NCBI RefSeq assembly: GCF_905475395.1
Contig: NC_058342.1
Location: forward strand, 36,104,140 to 36,168,139
Source of the DNA: Chrysoperla carnea
Taxonomy: Eukaryota > Arthropoda > Insecta > Neuroptera > Chrysopidae
Length of the DNA: 64,000 bases
Direction: 5' to 3'
The translations under genes were made by a program, and so were the position numbers. The notes under the pieces are model-generated. The model was not told where the DNA came from. It was given only the letters and a program-made list of their open reading frames with translations, and searched no databases. Positions 10,256 to 23,412 of the stretch are shown one piece after another. Each line of letters opens with the position of its first letter. Position 1 is the stretch's first letter.

Positions 10256-13200
10256 AATAAAAACTTTATTAGAATAATCAAGAGCGAAATTTGCCAATTA
10301 ATCAATTGGCGAATACATTGATTCACGACCAACAAATTCGCGAGCAATTTTAAAGATACGGTGCTCAACTTATTTTGAAAAAACCTTTTTACATAGAAAT
10401 CTGCGAAAATGTATGATAATTGCGGTTAAAATATTATTCCACGGCTTTCACAACGAATTTTCACTTGAAGAACTCTATTCTCAAAAGGATACGGAATAGA
10501 TACATTAATAGCGGATACGAGTTTAACTAGCCTTTGAAGAAATCGTACACATAAATATTTTCCGCGGATAAACACAACATTTTAAAGATAATAAATTTAA
10601 CTTACGAAGTAAATTTCGTATTAATTAATTGTGCAATTAATAAATCACAAAATAATATTAGGCTATTTTGATTAAAGATTCGACCCCCAACTTGGAAAGT
10701 GGATGAATCAGAATAAAAAATGATTCCCCCGAAGAATTTACATACCAAATAAAAAATCCTCTGAGTCATCAAACATCAAATCGAGTGATTTCATTCAATA
10801 ATTATCGAAAATAAATAGCACAGCATTTTTTTTTTTTTTCAAAAAAAAAATAATAAATAAATATATAACAAGCCTAGGATCGATGACCTAATATTTAATT
10901 TTTTTCGATTTAATATTATTTAAAACAGGAAATTTACTTGGATACACTCACCGTGTATTTAAAAAACTACCATAGCACACAATATTTTTCAACAACAAAA
11001 CACACACAAAAATGAAAAATAAACAAAAAAAATTTTTCAAAATAAACAAGTCCGATTTCCTGAACACAACTCAAAACACAATCTGTCACTAATTTTGTGT
11101 TGAACTTAACGAAACTAAATACCCATCAATTGAGTGAAGATCTCTTTAAATTTTTTTTTGGGGCGTTTACTCGATCTCAATATTTTGATTAACAACTGGT
11201 AAACTGTTTGAATTGTGCGTTGAATTTGAAAAAAATAAATTTTCTTAATGAAAATCCACTTGTAATAATTGAAACATCAAACATCATTATAATTAATTAA
11301 TATTTTCATTAGTAATTCATAAAAATTTTTTCTTAGTCAACTCAGGTACACCAACTTGATAAAACTTAAACACATATGAAATATATAACATGGACTGCAC
11401 TTGTTTGGCTGCCATAGATATTCACTATTTTGGTTCTTTCATTTAAGTGAAGCTCTCTACAAGCTTTAACTTCAAGAACTGAAGATAATAATGCGAAAGT
11501 TTCCCCCTATGTCTCTATTCCGAGTACGAGCATATAATTACAGGTTTTTTCGATAAGTTTTGGCAAACTGGTGATTATGTGAAACTGGTGAATATTTTCG
11601 AGTAACTTCTTGAATTTTTGAGAACGAAGTATAGAGAGCAATATCTGAAAATGCAATTCTGCAAAATTTGGAAGAGTGTTCTAGAATGTTTTGGGATTAT
11701 CGAAAAATCTCTCCAATTTTCAAGCGCGGACCAAAGAGATAACACCTTATTTAGGATCAATGGCAGATGGTAGAATATTCAAATAATGAAACTTATCTGA
11801 GTAATTCTAGGTAACTTTATGTAAGCTCCAAGCTTTCAAAGATTCCTGGAAGTAAAAGCGTTTGTAATATAAATAGATAGTCCCCTTCTTTTTTTGTAAT
11901 AAGTCCATGATTTAATTATGAATTAGGGACTTGAAAACATTTCTATTTGATACATTAATAAGTATATTGGTTTCAATCATACGCTGAAATCTCGTATCCT
12001 TGTTACATTATGGGAACTTTTTAGATAAATTTAGTTCCGATTCTGCTACCTGTAGCGCTGATTTAAACAAAAACAAAGAAAAAATATATGTTGTACTCTA
12101 TGTTATCGACTATAAATAGTTTTGTCTTTTTGTCCGTAAGGTTATATATTCTATGGTTTCAATTTCATAATTAAATTTAAATACTTTGGTCGAATTTCAT
12201 TAATGATATTATTGATAAGCTAAATAGTTTATTAAAACTAGTCATTTAGTATGAACATAAACCAACTAAGCTAGTTCCATCTATGAAAAAATTACTTAAA
12301 CATTTTTTACTTATACTTGTCTCTCACTGTTGGCGCTTCAAAAAAGATTTTAATAATAATTTATGAAAAATGATATTGAGATCTAAACCAATCAATACGT
12401 AAGAAAAAGCTTAAAAAATGATTTAGTTGTTTACTATGATATACATATCCTTAAATTTAGTCAGGGTATAAACCATAATAAGAGCAAACTATTTAGTTAA
12501 AACAGAAATTAGTTCAACAAAGTTCTCATAGATGGCCATGTTATCAAAAAACAAAATAAATGTGGGAAATATAAAATGAAAATTTACATTAAACGTATTC
12601 TTGATTTAAATCGATTGATAAATTAATCAATTTAGCTGTCATGGTTAACAAGAGATCGAATTTTCGATTTTGTACGAAGTATTGGAAAGCAAAGATGGGG
12701 GCGCTAGAAAAAGGGGGTGTTTCTTCGCAAAAAAAAAAACGATATTTTTATTTGTAAAAATAAAAGACACGAATCGAAAAAAAAAAGACATGGTGAATAT
12801 TTTATAAGAATAAGGGCGTTTAGTCTGGTTGAGTGGTAGAAGGTAGAACGTTGAACGTTGAACGGTGTAACTGTTTTATAAAATACAATAAACAGACGTT
12901 ATCCAATCGAATAGTGGAGGTGAATGGTAGTGGAAAAGAGCCAACCAAATAAACTTGACTATGATTACAAGTAACCAATCAAAATGCATTTAATATACAA
13001 TGAATGTACTTGTAAGTAGAAAACTTGTAACTCGTGTGTCGTAGTCCGAGTCCTATAAGTCCTATGATCCGATCATCGTCACTTCAAACAATTATTTACA
13101 TTTTCTTTATATTATATTCATAATTTTTTATCATAATTAATAAATTTATCTTATTAATTTACTACAAGAAATTTGAATGACGCACAAAATATCTACGTCG

Positions 13201-14392
13201 TTTTTCAGGATTCAGGATTCAGTGGATTTAAGTAAAAATTTCGATTACTCAGTCCACTCAATAAATCGGAAAGTCTGGAAAAGCATTTCTATGAAAATTA
13301 AGAAAATTAGGGTAGTTTTCTCACTTCCAAAGCACCCCAAATAATAGCAGTGATAAAAAATTTAAAAAAATTCTAAACTTTATCTCGAAAATTATTTTTC
13401 GGGTGTTTTCGAGGTCACTGATTACGAATCAATAACGAAAATCGCATTCATTTACTCGCCAGATTTCAATTACTCGGATTTAGAAACTCAGAACTATGAG
13501 AGTGATATCTTGAAAAACTGATTTTAATCAGCGGCAACATTTTCGCTGTGTCTAAGTTTTTTGCTGTTTCTTTGCAAAATTTCGAGATATGAAAAAATAT
13601 TTTTACTGTCGATTTTGACCTAAAAATAACGAAAATAGCATTAATTAATCCGTCAGACAAAAGCATTTCAAGATATTGAATCCACACAAGATATTACATA
13701 AGTAGTAGTCAAAATTTTATGGTCGCTAGGAGTGTCGATGGTGAGATGCTTGGCTAGGACTTGGCAAACACCTATTACAGTAGGTTAGATGAAAATTGCT
13801 GATATTTGGATACAATTCCTGGAAAATTGAACAACCTATCATAAAAAGATAAACTAGAAAATCAAAGGACCAGACCAGAGTGCCCTAATAAAATAAATAA
13901 TACATTCTGATGAAGGCTCAAAATCATAAACGAAACGTAGCACATATTTAAAATAAATTCATTCATTTAGAAATTGGAGCAAATTATAAATTTTCGATAA
14001 TATAGTTTCTTTGTCACCTTATTTTCAATTTCGAGTTTTTCACAACTGAAAAAAAAGGACTCTGAGGAAAATTTCCAGCATATTCACATATCAATTTTCA
14101 TAAAATATATATATGGTGTGCTTGAAACCACGCCCAAACGTGATATTTAGCGCCTCCCAAACATATTTTAAGCAGAGCCTTATGTTTACCCATGTTCTTA
14201 GCTTTGTCCAACACATTCGAATCTGTTGAGATGGGCGTAAATGAATATGCAGATGATGATATATCTGTCTTTGTTCGATTCATATGTTAGAGTGTATCGA
14301 CATGAGAGTGAGAGAGGTTAACATGGGATATAAAGTATGTGAACGTAGATGATAGAAACGTAAGGCTAACGTACATGTACGGTTGGTATTGC
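10256..14392. other. divergent intergenic region between Magi and HGTX
   Basis: About 4.1 kb of AT-rich DNA that must contain the HGTX promoter and probably the Magi 5' exon/promoter. There is a poly-T/poly-A stretch near 10,830-10,850. Around 13,210-13,690, phrases such as TCTCGAAAATTATTTTTCGGG resemble the 306-bp palindromic repeat at 39 kb. No coding region is seen. Confidence 0.5.
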
Positions 14393-14398
14393 TATAAA
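14393..14398 (+). promoter_or_regulatory. candidate TATA box for HGTX
   Basis: TATAAA about 450 bases upstream of the HGTX start codon. The spacing would give a 5'UTR of roughly 420 bases. In AT-rich DNA the motif alone is weak evidence. Confidence 0.25.
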
Positions 14399-14642
14399 GT
14401 TTTATAATCAATCGTGCCTTTCTTTAGCAAAATATTTCTAAGGTGAGAGATGATATTTATATTCGAATCATTGAATAATTGTCGCTGGCACTGGCATCGG
14501 TAAACCACTGACTTCACTGACTGACTCTGGCTGTAAGGACTCTAAATCTAAACTGCAAGTCTGCTCTGCTTCTAGATCAAATGAAGTCTTCTTTAATTGA
14601 ATTGGAAATAAATAAAAATTGAAAGTTTTGTGTTGAAAAATA

Positions 14643-14672
14643 ATGATAATGAGTTTTTTAAGTGCAAAGTGA
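14643..14672 (+). promoter_or_regulatory. short upstream ORF in the presumed HGTX 5'UTR
   Basis: A 10-codon ATG...TGA frame containing two ATGs, 170 bases before the HGTX start. It is relevant only if the transcript starts upstream of it. Confidence 0.3.
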
Positions 14673-14843
14673 TTTTAAAAGTGAACTGCATTTGGATGAC
14701 AGGATTTTAAAGTGTTTTTTATTTTTAAAAGTGTTAACTAATTAGTGTTACAAAGGAAACGATTTATTGTTTGAAAGCGTAGACACGTGCATTCGCGTGT
14801 CACAAATTAAACTGCAATCACGGCGGCATCATCCGAATCCCAG

Positions 14844-15537
14844 ATGACCCAACACAGTGAGACTTCAATGAGTGATCATTCGGAGGTATCTGTGACACCG
14901 CCACCGTTGGCTGTTAGTAAAATGCTTGAATTTGCGAGTTCAACACAAAATTTTGGTTTTTTAAATTTAGAGCGAAGCAGAAATATGTTGGCGGCTCCAT
15001 TAGCCGCCTTGCATACAATGACTGAAATGAAAAATGCCCAAGATATGAATCGAGAACGGGGCATCGATTCATCCTCGGACAACAATAGTATTGAACATTC
15101 ATTGTTGGAGCGTACAAACATACATTTAGAACGGTCCAACAATAGTTCAAGTAATGGGAATGGCACGTTAGGGAATCCTCACGGTATCGACCATATTTTG
15201 TCGCGACCGTCGCAAACGACTACCGCTAATAACACATCCACAAATCATTTACACTTTCCAGCGAATTTAGCATTCGCTGCACATAACAGTTTGGGAATGA
15301 CCACGTCCACTGTGGACGGGTCACATACATCACAACCGGGTTCGGGTAGTCCTGCATCCGCTACAGCTGGCTTACGCGGTTTTAATATTGCAGCCGCTGC
15401 GTTCTTTCAACATCATGCAAACAATGCGGCTGTACAAGCTGGCAAAAGTGCAAATCCAAGTGCTGGTAGTATTTATTGGCCAGGCTTTCAAGGTCTTGTT
15501 GCAAATCCAATGGCATGGAGAGATCGACTTAGCACAG
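14844..15537 (+). CDS. HGTX: HGTX/Nkx6 coding exon 1 (N-terminal repressor region)
   Basis: This exon encodes residues 1-231 of an NK6-class homeodomain protein, a nuclear transcription factor that in flies helps specify ventrally projecting motor neurons and in vertebrates patterns ventral neural tube and pancreas. Three blocks shared with Nkx6 proteins are visible: PLAALHTMTEMK at residues 52-63, PHGIDHILSRP at 112-122 (the eh1-like block linked to Groucho-dependent repression), and IYWPG...AWRD at 210-227. Between them the sequence is Ser/Asn/Ala-rich. The exon ends ...RLST + G at a GTACGT donor (intron from 15538); the frame beyond loses all similarity. I chose the first in-frame ATG (14844); its context is weak and a second Met lies at residue 9. 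Confidence 0.9.
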
Positions 15538-15905
15538 GTACGTTTTACTTGTACACTCTTTTTTATACTCATCAACTCATCCGACGGGAAAAACATATGC
15601 CCTTCCGAGTTCCGACGCATTACACAAACTAAAGATCAAAATATGATTCGAGTAAATCTACTAAAATAGAGCAAAATTAACCATTTTTACTCACTTCAAA
15701 AAGTCGAATTGAATTGAATCTTCGGACACTTATGACCTTCTTAATCACTTTTCTACGTTTTTTAGATGAACTCAGAAATTATTTTCTAATTTTAAGTTCA
15801 ACTAGTTGCAAAAGCGTGTTTTTTAAACAATTATTTATTAGTAAAGTGTCATTTATCATGGTTTTTCATTTACATTTCCCCATTTAGAACACAAGTGTAG
15901 AATGT

Positions 15906-16247
15906 TAGCTTATCATAATAAAATTTGGTAAAAGCAAATTTACTAACATTCGCGAATCAATAAAAACAACTTGTAGTAATTAATAGCAACAATTTCTAAA
16001 TTTTCCAACTTTTCCAAATGGGGAATTTGACGTTTTTTATCCGTAAATTATTCCTGAAATTTTTCATTTTGCTGTTCAATTACTTTTAAAAAAAATTAGT
16101 TGTAATTTATTACTAACATATTAAATTAGCGCAGCAAAATAATTCAGTCACAAAATTAAAACTTTCATGAACAATTTACGGATAAAAAACGGCAAATTTT
16201 CAATATGGTAACGTTGGGAAATTTTCGTTTCTTAAGATAAGCTAATT
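15906..16247. repeat. foldback element in HGTX intron 1
   Basis: The left arm 15,992-16,085 (including CGTTTTTTATCCGTAAATT) pairs with the right arm 16,128-16,227 (AATTTACGGATAAAAAACGG), and outer words TTAGCTTATC and GATAAGCTAA also match. The element is a decayed hairpin with no coding capacity. Confidence 0.6.
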
Positions 16248-16903
16248 TAATGTTAAAATGCGAACCAAGTCGTTTTGTTAAAAAATATAATTGAATAATT
16301 TATCGATAAAAAGTAACAAATTCTTAGTAATGGTAAAGTTAAGGACACTCGGATCTAATGCCCAGGGCGGCGAATTTTCAACGACGGCAATATTAGGAGA
16401 GTGAGAATGTTTTTGAAAAATATAAGCGTGTTGGAAACATCTTAAATAAAATAATTTTGTTCCTTATTAAGAATATTTTCAAAATTATAAACATTGCATT
16501 TTCAGCGAAAAAAATTGTATTTTTTTTTCAATTCTCTTTAATTAAGATTAATAGACAAGATATTTGTCAATATTTAGATTACACTGTATGCATCATATTA
16601 AAAAAACATCAATTATAATCGAAAGACTTTGATGTTAATAAATATCGTATACATGATTAAAAGTAAATAAAAACAAGAAGTAATAATAATAATTTTTAAC
16701 TTCCGGCCATGAAAAATAAAAATTTTTTATAATTAAAAAGCTATTGATTTCCGGGTGTTCGAAATTCGGGTGTATATACATCAGATTTCGAAGTTTTGAG
16801 ATTAAATCTGCCATAACTTTTCTAACAACTTGATCGATCGATTGCGGTTTGGCGTGTTCTAAAAAGTTATTATCAGATTGTTGTTGCGCTTATTCGAACG
16901 TTT

Positions 16904-17437
16904 GGGTATGGGTATGTTTATGGAGGTTAGCGAGCCATGCTCGAGCATCGCGCCTCGAAGCAATGGTTCAGAGCACCTAGCCAAATAGACGCTTGTACTC
17001 TATCCCCGCTACACTTTTCAGTGGCTATTATAACCAACTGATGTACTGAAACTCAGAATTTGCCTAGCGCTGAGTTTCCTAATTTCTTCTGGTTCGACTA
17101 TGGCCGAACCCAATCATTTCCTTCGCTGCTGTATGAGCGCCGGGCAGTAACAGAGAAAGTGGATCGATGTTTCTTCTGAATTTTCTCCGCATCTGTCACA
17201 CGCGGGAGATTGTCTTTTTCCAATCTGATGTTGGAACTTGTTCAGGTTATCATGCCCTGTGAGTAACTCTACGATGACTCTAATATCAGCTCTGTTTAGT
17301 TTCAAGATCTCCTCGGCTCTGTTACCGAGCGAGTTTCCTTCACCCAACAGGCTTTTGGCGATTCGCCCTCCCTCGTAGTTGGTCCATGCCTTTAATTGTT
17401 GGTTTTTCAGATTATCTCCTAATCTATTAAGACTTTC
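16904..17437 (-). mobile_element. 5'-truncated LINE insertion, copy A (534 bp)
   Basis: The minus strand encodes the last ~115 residues of a non-LTR retrotransposon polyprotein, ending in a Cys/His motif (CDRCGENSEETSIHFLCYCP). This follows the RNase H domain in such elements, as copy B shows. The 3' tail is a short repeat (CATACCCATACCC). A perfect 13-bp target-site duplication, TATTCGAACGTTT, flanks it at 16891-16903 and 17438-17450, so both boundaries are exact. The insert is heavily 5'-truncated and cannot be autonomous. The clade (I/LOA/R1-like, judging by RNase H plus the zinc-knuckle tail) is inferred. Confidence 0.88.
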
Positions 17438-18799
17438 TATTCGAACGTTTAAAAGTAACAAACTTTGAAAAAAGCCATCTTAGATGCAGGCACTTTGGTT
17501 AAAATGTGAAAGTAATCAAAATGGAAAGAAATAAATCTGTATGCCACCTTCTTTTAAATATTCAATTTATTTGAATTTTTATTTTTATATATTTTACTCT
17601 TATTGGTTTTTCATTGAAAATAAAATTGTAAGAAGAAAAGCGGGTATTCGAGGAGGTTTGGGGTGGCTATAATTTATTAGTAGCGACTAGCGAGATAGTG
17701 TAAGCAGCATATACGAGCTTCGACTCAACTGTACAATGGTCAAGAAGTAAATTGAACATATCTCTCTATATCTATATATTCGAAATCCTCTAAAATCAAT
17801 TTGCCGTAAAGCTCCTTAAGCTTCTAAATTCTTTTCTATTGTTCTTCAATTGATTGATACAGAAAAAAAACTGTATTATATATTTATAGCTTTTTCTTCG
17901 CTTACAGAGGTTAAATCAGTAAAATTGGACCATTTTTCGCTTAAAAAATTTTTGCTGATATAAATAGTTGATCATTACAACCGATCTGGCGTTTTATTCG
18001 ATATTATTATACAGTGGAACCTCGGTAAACGTCAGTAAGTCGAAAAAAAATGCCATTCCTTTCCGCTGAACCCGAAAATACTCGATATATCGAATTATTT
18101 ATACTTTGCAATAGAACAAAATGTCATTTCCCTGCGAGGTATTGATTGATAGTACGTAATAATACTCTCGAATTTCAAAAAGCAGATTTCGTAAGTCGTA
18201 GTTAGTAAAATAGAAAGACTTGATAGTTAAATATAATTGTGCCTTTCTCGGAAATTTTAGCAAAAAAATGAAAAAGAAAATCTTCTATATCTCGAACTAA
18301 TGATTAAAAAGTGATAATTAAAATATGAGTAAAGTACATATTAGTGAAGTTTGAGATTATTTTGCAATTAATGATACAAATTTTTGATGATTTATTGGCA
18401 AAAATATTCGCAAAAAACGATGCGAATGTTAAAAATTACGCGAATATTCGTCCCATCACTATAGTACCCATATAATTTAATTAAAAAAATGTGAGCCAAA
18501 TTGAATTTGATTGTAGATTGCAGTAGCAACATATTACTATTCGATAGATACCTATAGCGAGTGAAACTAATGAAGTGAAAATTTCAGTAATTTGATTTAA
18601 AAGCTAACATCATTATTGAAGTATTTAGTTGATGAGGCGAAGCATAACGTATCAACCGCTCATTTCAACCGCAACGCTACTATAAATATGTGTATCTACT
18701 ATTTGTGGGTAGTGGGTACACAGTGGCGGCTTTAAGTCTTCAGCAAACGAAAAATACTATCCTTTTTTCCTAGCAGGCGGATGCCGCTATCAAAATTAT

Positions 18800-19085
18800 C
18801 TTTTTTTATACCCTGTATATATGAAATATATATCAAGGTATATTAAGTTTAGTCCCAAGTTTATAACTACAGCTTAAAAATATTGATGATACGAACAAAG
18901 TTTTGGTATAGGTGTTCATAAAATCACGCCCAATTCTGACTATCCGTCCGTCTATCTGTCTGTCTGTGGACACGATAACTTAAAAACGAAAAGAGATCCC
19001 AAATTGAAATTTTTATAGCATTCTTAGGACGTAAAAAGTAAGTTTAAGTTCGTAAATGAGCAACATAGATCAATCAGTTGGGTTC
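18800..19085 (+). repeat. dispersed repeat family A, partial copy
   Basis: First ~285 bp of a ~500-bp repeat with about ten copies in this window. It starts TATACCCTGTATATATGAAAT, then TTAAGTTTAGTCCCAAGTTT, a CTGTCTGTCTGT tract and AACGAAAAGAGAT, and stops soon after GAGCAACATAG. Non-coding. Confidence 0.8.
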
Positions 19086-19785
19086 CGAAAATTAGACTAG
19101 AAAATTTAGAGGAAATCACTGTTTAGAAGAAATACTTATTTTCTTTACACAAATTATTCATCAGTTACGAGTTTTACGAGTTTTTTTTCTTCAAATAATT
19201 CGGATGTTTAAGAATAAAAAGTTTCATATAATTTTACAATGAAAATTGTTAGGATCTTTGGGGGATCTCTTTTCGCTAAATCCGTCACTGTGAATGTTTG
19301 GTTCTACTGTAACAGTTAACGTATGTTCATGTTTCATAAAATTAATTAAATTAAATATTTTTTAATATATAAAATCAACATTTACCTACAATAAAAATAA
19401 AAAAATTTTTAATAATATTTCAAATCTAATATAATTAATTTTATTAGTAAACTTATCTAAAACCAATATCTAATATAATCACCACTAAATCACCATATGT
19501 TAGTTATTATTAGCATATACAATAAACATATCCCTATAAATCCTCTTTTTTACAAGTAAATTAAACATTTATTATTCACATCCATGGAAAATCCAATCTC
19601 GTGGAAAATGCTGCTAGGGCTTTTTATAAGTTGGGTTGGATTACTTGAACACCCCATTTTCTCGAAGTTCTCTGAAGGCCCCTAGAAATTTAACTGGTTA
19701 ATTATGATATAATAATGGACAACTATGCCAAGTTTCATTAAATTCTGAATGCAAAGTCTATTACCGATAGTACTACCTTAAAATT

Positions 19786-20036
19786 AAAACTTTTAATAAA
19801 ATATACTTTTTAAGGAACAAGCTTTTATTGAACTAAAAAGTAGAAAAAAAAGTTTTATCTATGAATCACTCCTACCCGAATGAATCGAAAAATAATTAGG
19901 ATATTTGATATTTTGAACTGAATGACTCAAGCTTTTACTAATAGTCGTTTATGAATGACACAAAGATAAAATTATTTTCTACTTTTTAGTACAATACAAG
20001 CTTGTCCCTTAAAAAGTATTTTTTATTAAAAATTTT
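19786..20036. repeat. MITE with ~75-bp terminal inverted repeats
   Basis: The left arm 19,786-19,860 (TTTTAATAAAATATACTTTT, then AAGGAACAAGC and ACTAAAAAGTAGAAA) is matched in reverse complement by 19,962-20,036. A lone arm of the same family (AAAAAATACTTTTTAAGGGA) occurs at 35,447-35,484. Non-coding. Confidence 0.75.
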
Positions 20037-20984
20037 TTTGATTTTACCTCCCAACCGGCATACAAATCAGAACGATAACGTGCGATAAGGAACATCGATC
20101 CAAAAATTGGCAAAAACTGAGCTGAGTGTTCTTTGTTTTTATATAAAACAAAACGTAATTATGTAATAATGTATTTTGAAATCAATTATAAATAATAGGT
20201 TGATATAGCTTGCTTATAAGGTCATATAAATAAGGTATAAGGTATAAGGTATGGAGGGTAGGACATGTAATAGGTATAGTTGTTATATTTGCAATAAATA
20301 AAATAAGTTGTAGCACAGACCTTGCAGTCGTAAAATGACGGCTATCAAGCTATGAATGTAAAATAAGGTAATTTTACAACTTTCATTACCATTTTAATAT
20401 TTCTATATTTAAATCTCTGTGTTTTCTGCTACTTTTTATGATTATGGTTTTTCCAGCTTTTCATTCTACATTGCTTGTTTGTTATTTTTTGTACCTATAC
20501 TTTTTGTTTTTATGATCGAATTTCAATTGATACATTTTTTACCATTATAAATATCTATATAGAATCAGAGATTTTGAAAACGTGTTTGTTGCTTTTTTTT
20601 TTTAAAAACATTTTCATCTCTAAAATTTATTTTTTTGATTGAATTTTTATTAATTAGGAGTTTTAAACATTTTTAATTGATACACATTTCTAAAGATTTT
20701 CAAAACCCAACTTCACTATTCTCTCTGTGGAGTGAGAATTCTTTACCGGAAATGTGTTGTTAGATAAAAAATAATGATACGTGACCTAAAACGCGGGTAA
20801 GTCTTGCTGTGATGTCATATCGGTATGAGTCATAGACCATCAGTTAGTTTAGTGTAGACAGTTGGGTATAATATATACATAGAAAATAAGTATTTATATT
20901 TATTATAATCAGATGTCTATGAATATATCTGTCAAACTTATTTATGTTATTTCGTATAGTGATACAAATATTACGTCATCAAAT

Positions 20985-21140
20985 TGGATTGCCCACGTTT
21001 TCGACAGTTTAAAAAAGGTTTAAAATTTAAGTTTTTGGCAAGAAAGCATGTGTATTTTTCCGAAATAAATTTTTGGTGGCTTTTTATTAGCAAAATCAAC
21101 ATTTAGAGGTACTTTTTCAAAAATAGTGGAATACCCTATT
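20985..21140 (+). repeat. dispersed repeat family C, copy 1
   Basis: Contains TTCCGAAATAAATTTTTGGT and GGCTTTTTATTAGCAAA. Related copies are at 34,959-35,066 (+) and, more decayed, at 23,268-23,412 (-). Confidence 0.7.
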
Positions 21141-22078
21141 CGGTTAATAGTGGTGACAATGATTTCAAACTCGTTACACAAATATCGTCGACAGAATTGG
21201 TCTCAGAGGTACCTGGTGCAACGGTATCTTAAGTAGTTTTCGAGAAATTCCTCATATAATCAGTTCAAATTCCTTACTGGAGGGTTTAGGGAGTCTAGAA
21301 CCATAATTGTTACAACTGTTTTCGAAGTTTTGATAGTATTTTTTATACATTTTACATGAGATACTTACTTGACAGACTTTCAATACCTACCCATTAAATT
21401 AGAATGTTGTTGGGCGAAGTTGCGGGATACAGCTTGTATGGAGGGTAAACGGTAAATGAAATTTTGAAATTCATTTAAAATGAATTAAGAAAGGGTATTA
21501 GAATTGAATTAAAATCTTTTGTAAGCGTAACATGAACGTGACGAAGTCAGAATCGAAGTCGTAATTCAAATATGAAGTAAAGTGAAGTGGAGATGAGATG
21601 AGATGAAGTCCTTTGCAAACTAATTTATTTACTTAATCCTTAATATTCATATGTAATTAAATTATTTAAATCTCAATTATAAACATCATCTTTCTATTAT
21701 TTATAAACCATGTTATTTCGTATCCGTATCCGTAAACCATGTTATATGCTATCGGAAAATTCATGACACGTGTCGGGTGCAACGTATAATCAAAATTGTC
21801 TATAATGACGAATTGGAAAAATCCCAACTGAATCACAATACACTAAGCAACATTCATTTCTAGGTTAAAAAAAAAACGAGAGATGTCGTGGGACACCCGG
21901 CTCGAACTATGCTTCGATCGTATCTTCGTACAGATGTTCAATTTTGTAAGATTATTTTTTTATGCTCTTTCTTCTGTCTATTTTTTTATAAATATTTAGT
22001 TGTAGTCGATTTGCTATAAAAAAAAAAAGACAATTCCAAAAAAATGAAAAATATACAACAAGATAAAAATTGTTTGCA

Positions 22079-22515
22079 TGTCTGTGCATTGGTAATTCTG
22101 AAAATAAAGTATTAATTTAAGAAGTCAAATACTTGTTTTATTGTTTAAAGAATTCAATATTAAAGCTACTTTAACTCTATACTTTATGAAATAATTGTAA
22201 TATTAGCTTAAAAAAGACATACTTCTGATTTAGTAGTCAACCCAATATGTGTTTACTTTAAATTATCTCTATTATGTTTTAACTTCTGATAACTCAACTC
22301 ATTTTTCTCAAAAAATATAAAGTGATAGATTGTAAATTATTTTCAAAATATTCTCAAAATTCATGGCAAGCTGAATCGATTAAAAAACTTTTAGTTTGCT
22401 AGTTAACACATCCTCGGATTTTGGGGTCGTTTTAAGTTGGTCTTTTTTTGGTTTTACCTCTCAACCAGCAAACAAAGTATAGCGTGGGGTAAAGAAGATA
22501 GTTACAAAAAAAATT
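22079..22515 (+). repeat. dispersed repeat family B, copy 1
   Basis: About 437 bp shared in the same orientation, with few differences, with 35,492-35,928, from TCTGTGCATTGGTAATTCTG through GTCAACCCAATATGTG to TTTTACCTCTCAACCAGC. The last ~70 bases also match 20,038-20,110. It does not code for protein. Confidence 0.8.
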
Positions 22516-22671
22516 TAATTCTATTTAAAAAAATCTTAATGAAGTATATGTTCGACATATTCGATAAAAATTTCTGTATGTAGAATTTTATTTGAATGCA
22601 TTAAAAAAAAAGCGATATGTATACAACATCTTTTGAAACTTTCTACATGAAAATACACTTCGAGTTCTAGG

Positions 22672-22695
22672 TAACAGTAACAGTAACAGTAACAA
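22672..22695 (+). repeat. (GTAACA)4 microsatellite
   Basis: Four tandem hexamers; simple sequence that gives a Tyr/Cys run in an open frame on the other strand. Confidence 0.8.
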
Positions 22696-23267
22696 TATAC
22701 ATATATATTCGAGTTTGATGACGCCCTATTCGATGTATCTGTATATGTTGTCGAGAGTCGAGACATTCGACGAACATTCATCGTTGAATTTGTTACCGCC
22801 TTCATGTAATATATTATATTCTAACTCATGATCCATTTTCTCTGTTCGACCATTCTAACTTCATTTTGTTACACAAATGTATTTTACCATGTAACAGTTT
22901 ATTTCGAATTGATATCGAATATTAACTTCAAAGCAAATCATTACTTTTTAATAAACTCGAACTCAATTGTTTTTGGCCAATTTTATTCGAAAATCAAATT
23001 TTTTTTTTTGTAATTTAACTATTGCCATATGTTTTTTTTTCTCGAAGTTTCGAAGTGAATTCGGACAAAGCTAGAATCTATTAGAGAGGAAGCATTGATT
23101 ATGGAATTCCCTTTTAGAAGAGTGCAATCATTGCTTCATTTTTCATTTTAGTAGAACTTTAATAAAGGTACAAAATGTTTGGTTAAGAATAAAAACCAAA
23201 TTAGTTAAGTTTAAGTTTATCAAGTCTGAGTGGCTTCTTTAAGCCACGTTTGCCCATGGATGCAATA

Positions 23268-23412
23268 AGGTATTCTACTATATTTGAAAAAGTACTTCAA
23301 AATGTGGATTTACTTTATAAAAACCCACAAAAAAGTATCCCACTTTCTTGCAATTAAATTAAATTAAATTTTAAACCTTTTTTATTCTGTCAAAAACACT
23401 GTCAGTCATTTT
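23268..23412 (-). repeat. dispersed repeat family C, degraded inverted copy
   Basis: The reverse complement shares GACAG...TTAAA, GCAAGAAAG and GAAGTACTTTTTCAAA with the 21.0-kb copy. Confidence 0.55.

Noticed and set aside
15538..15669. Continuation of the HGTX exon 1 frame past 15537
   Set aside because: It follows a GTACGT donor and has no similarity to NK6 proteins.
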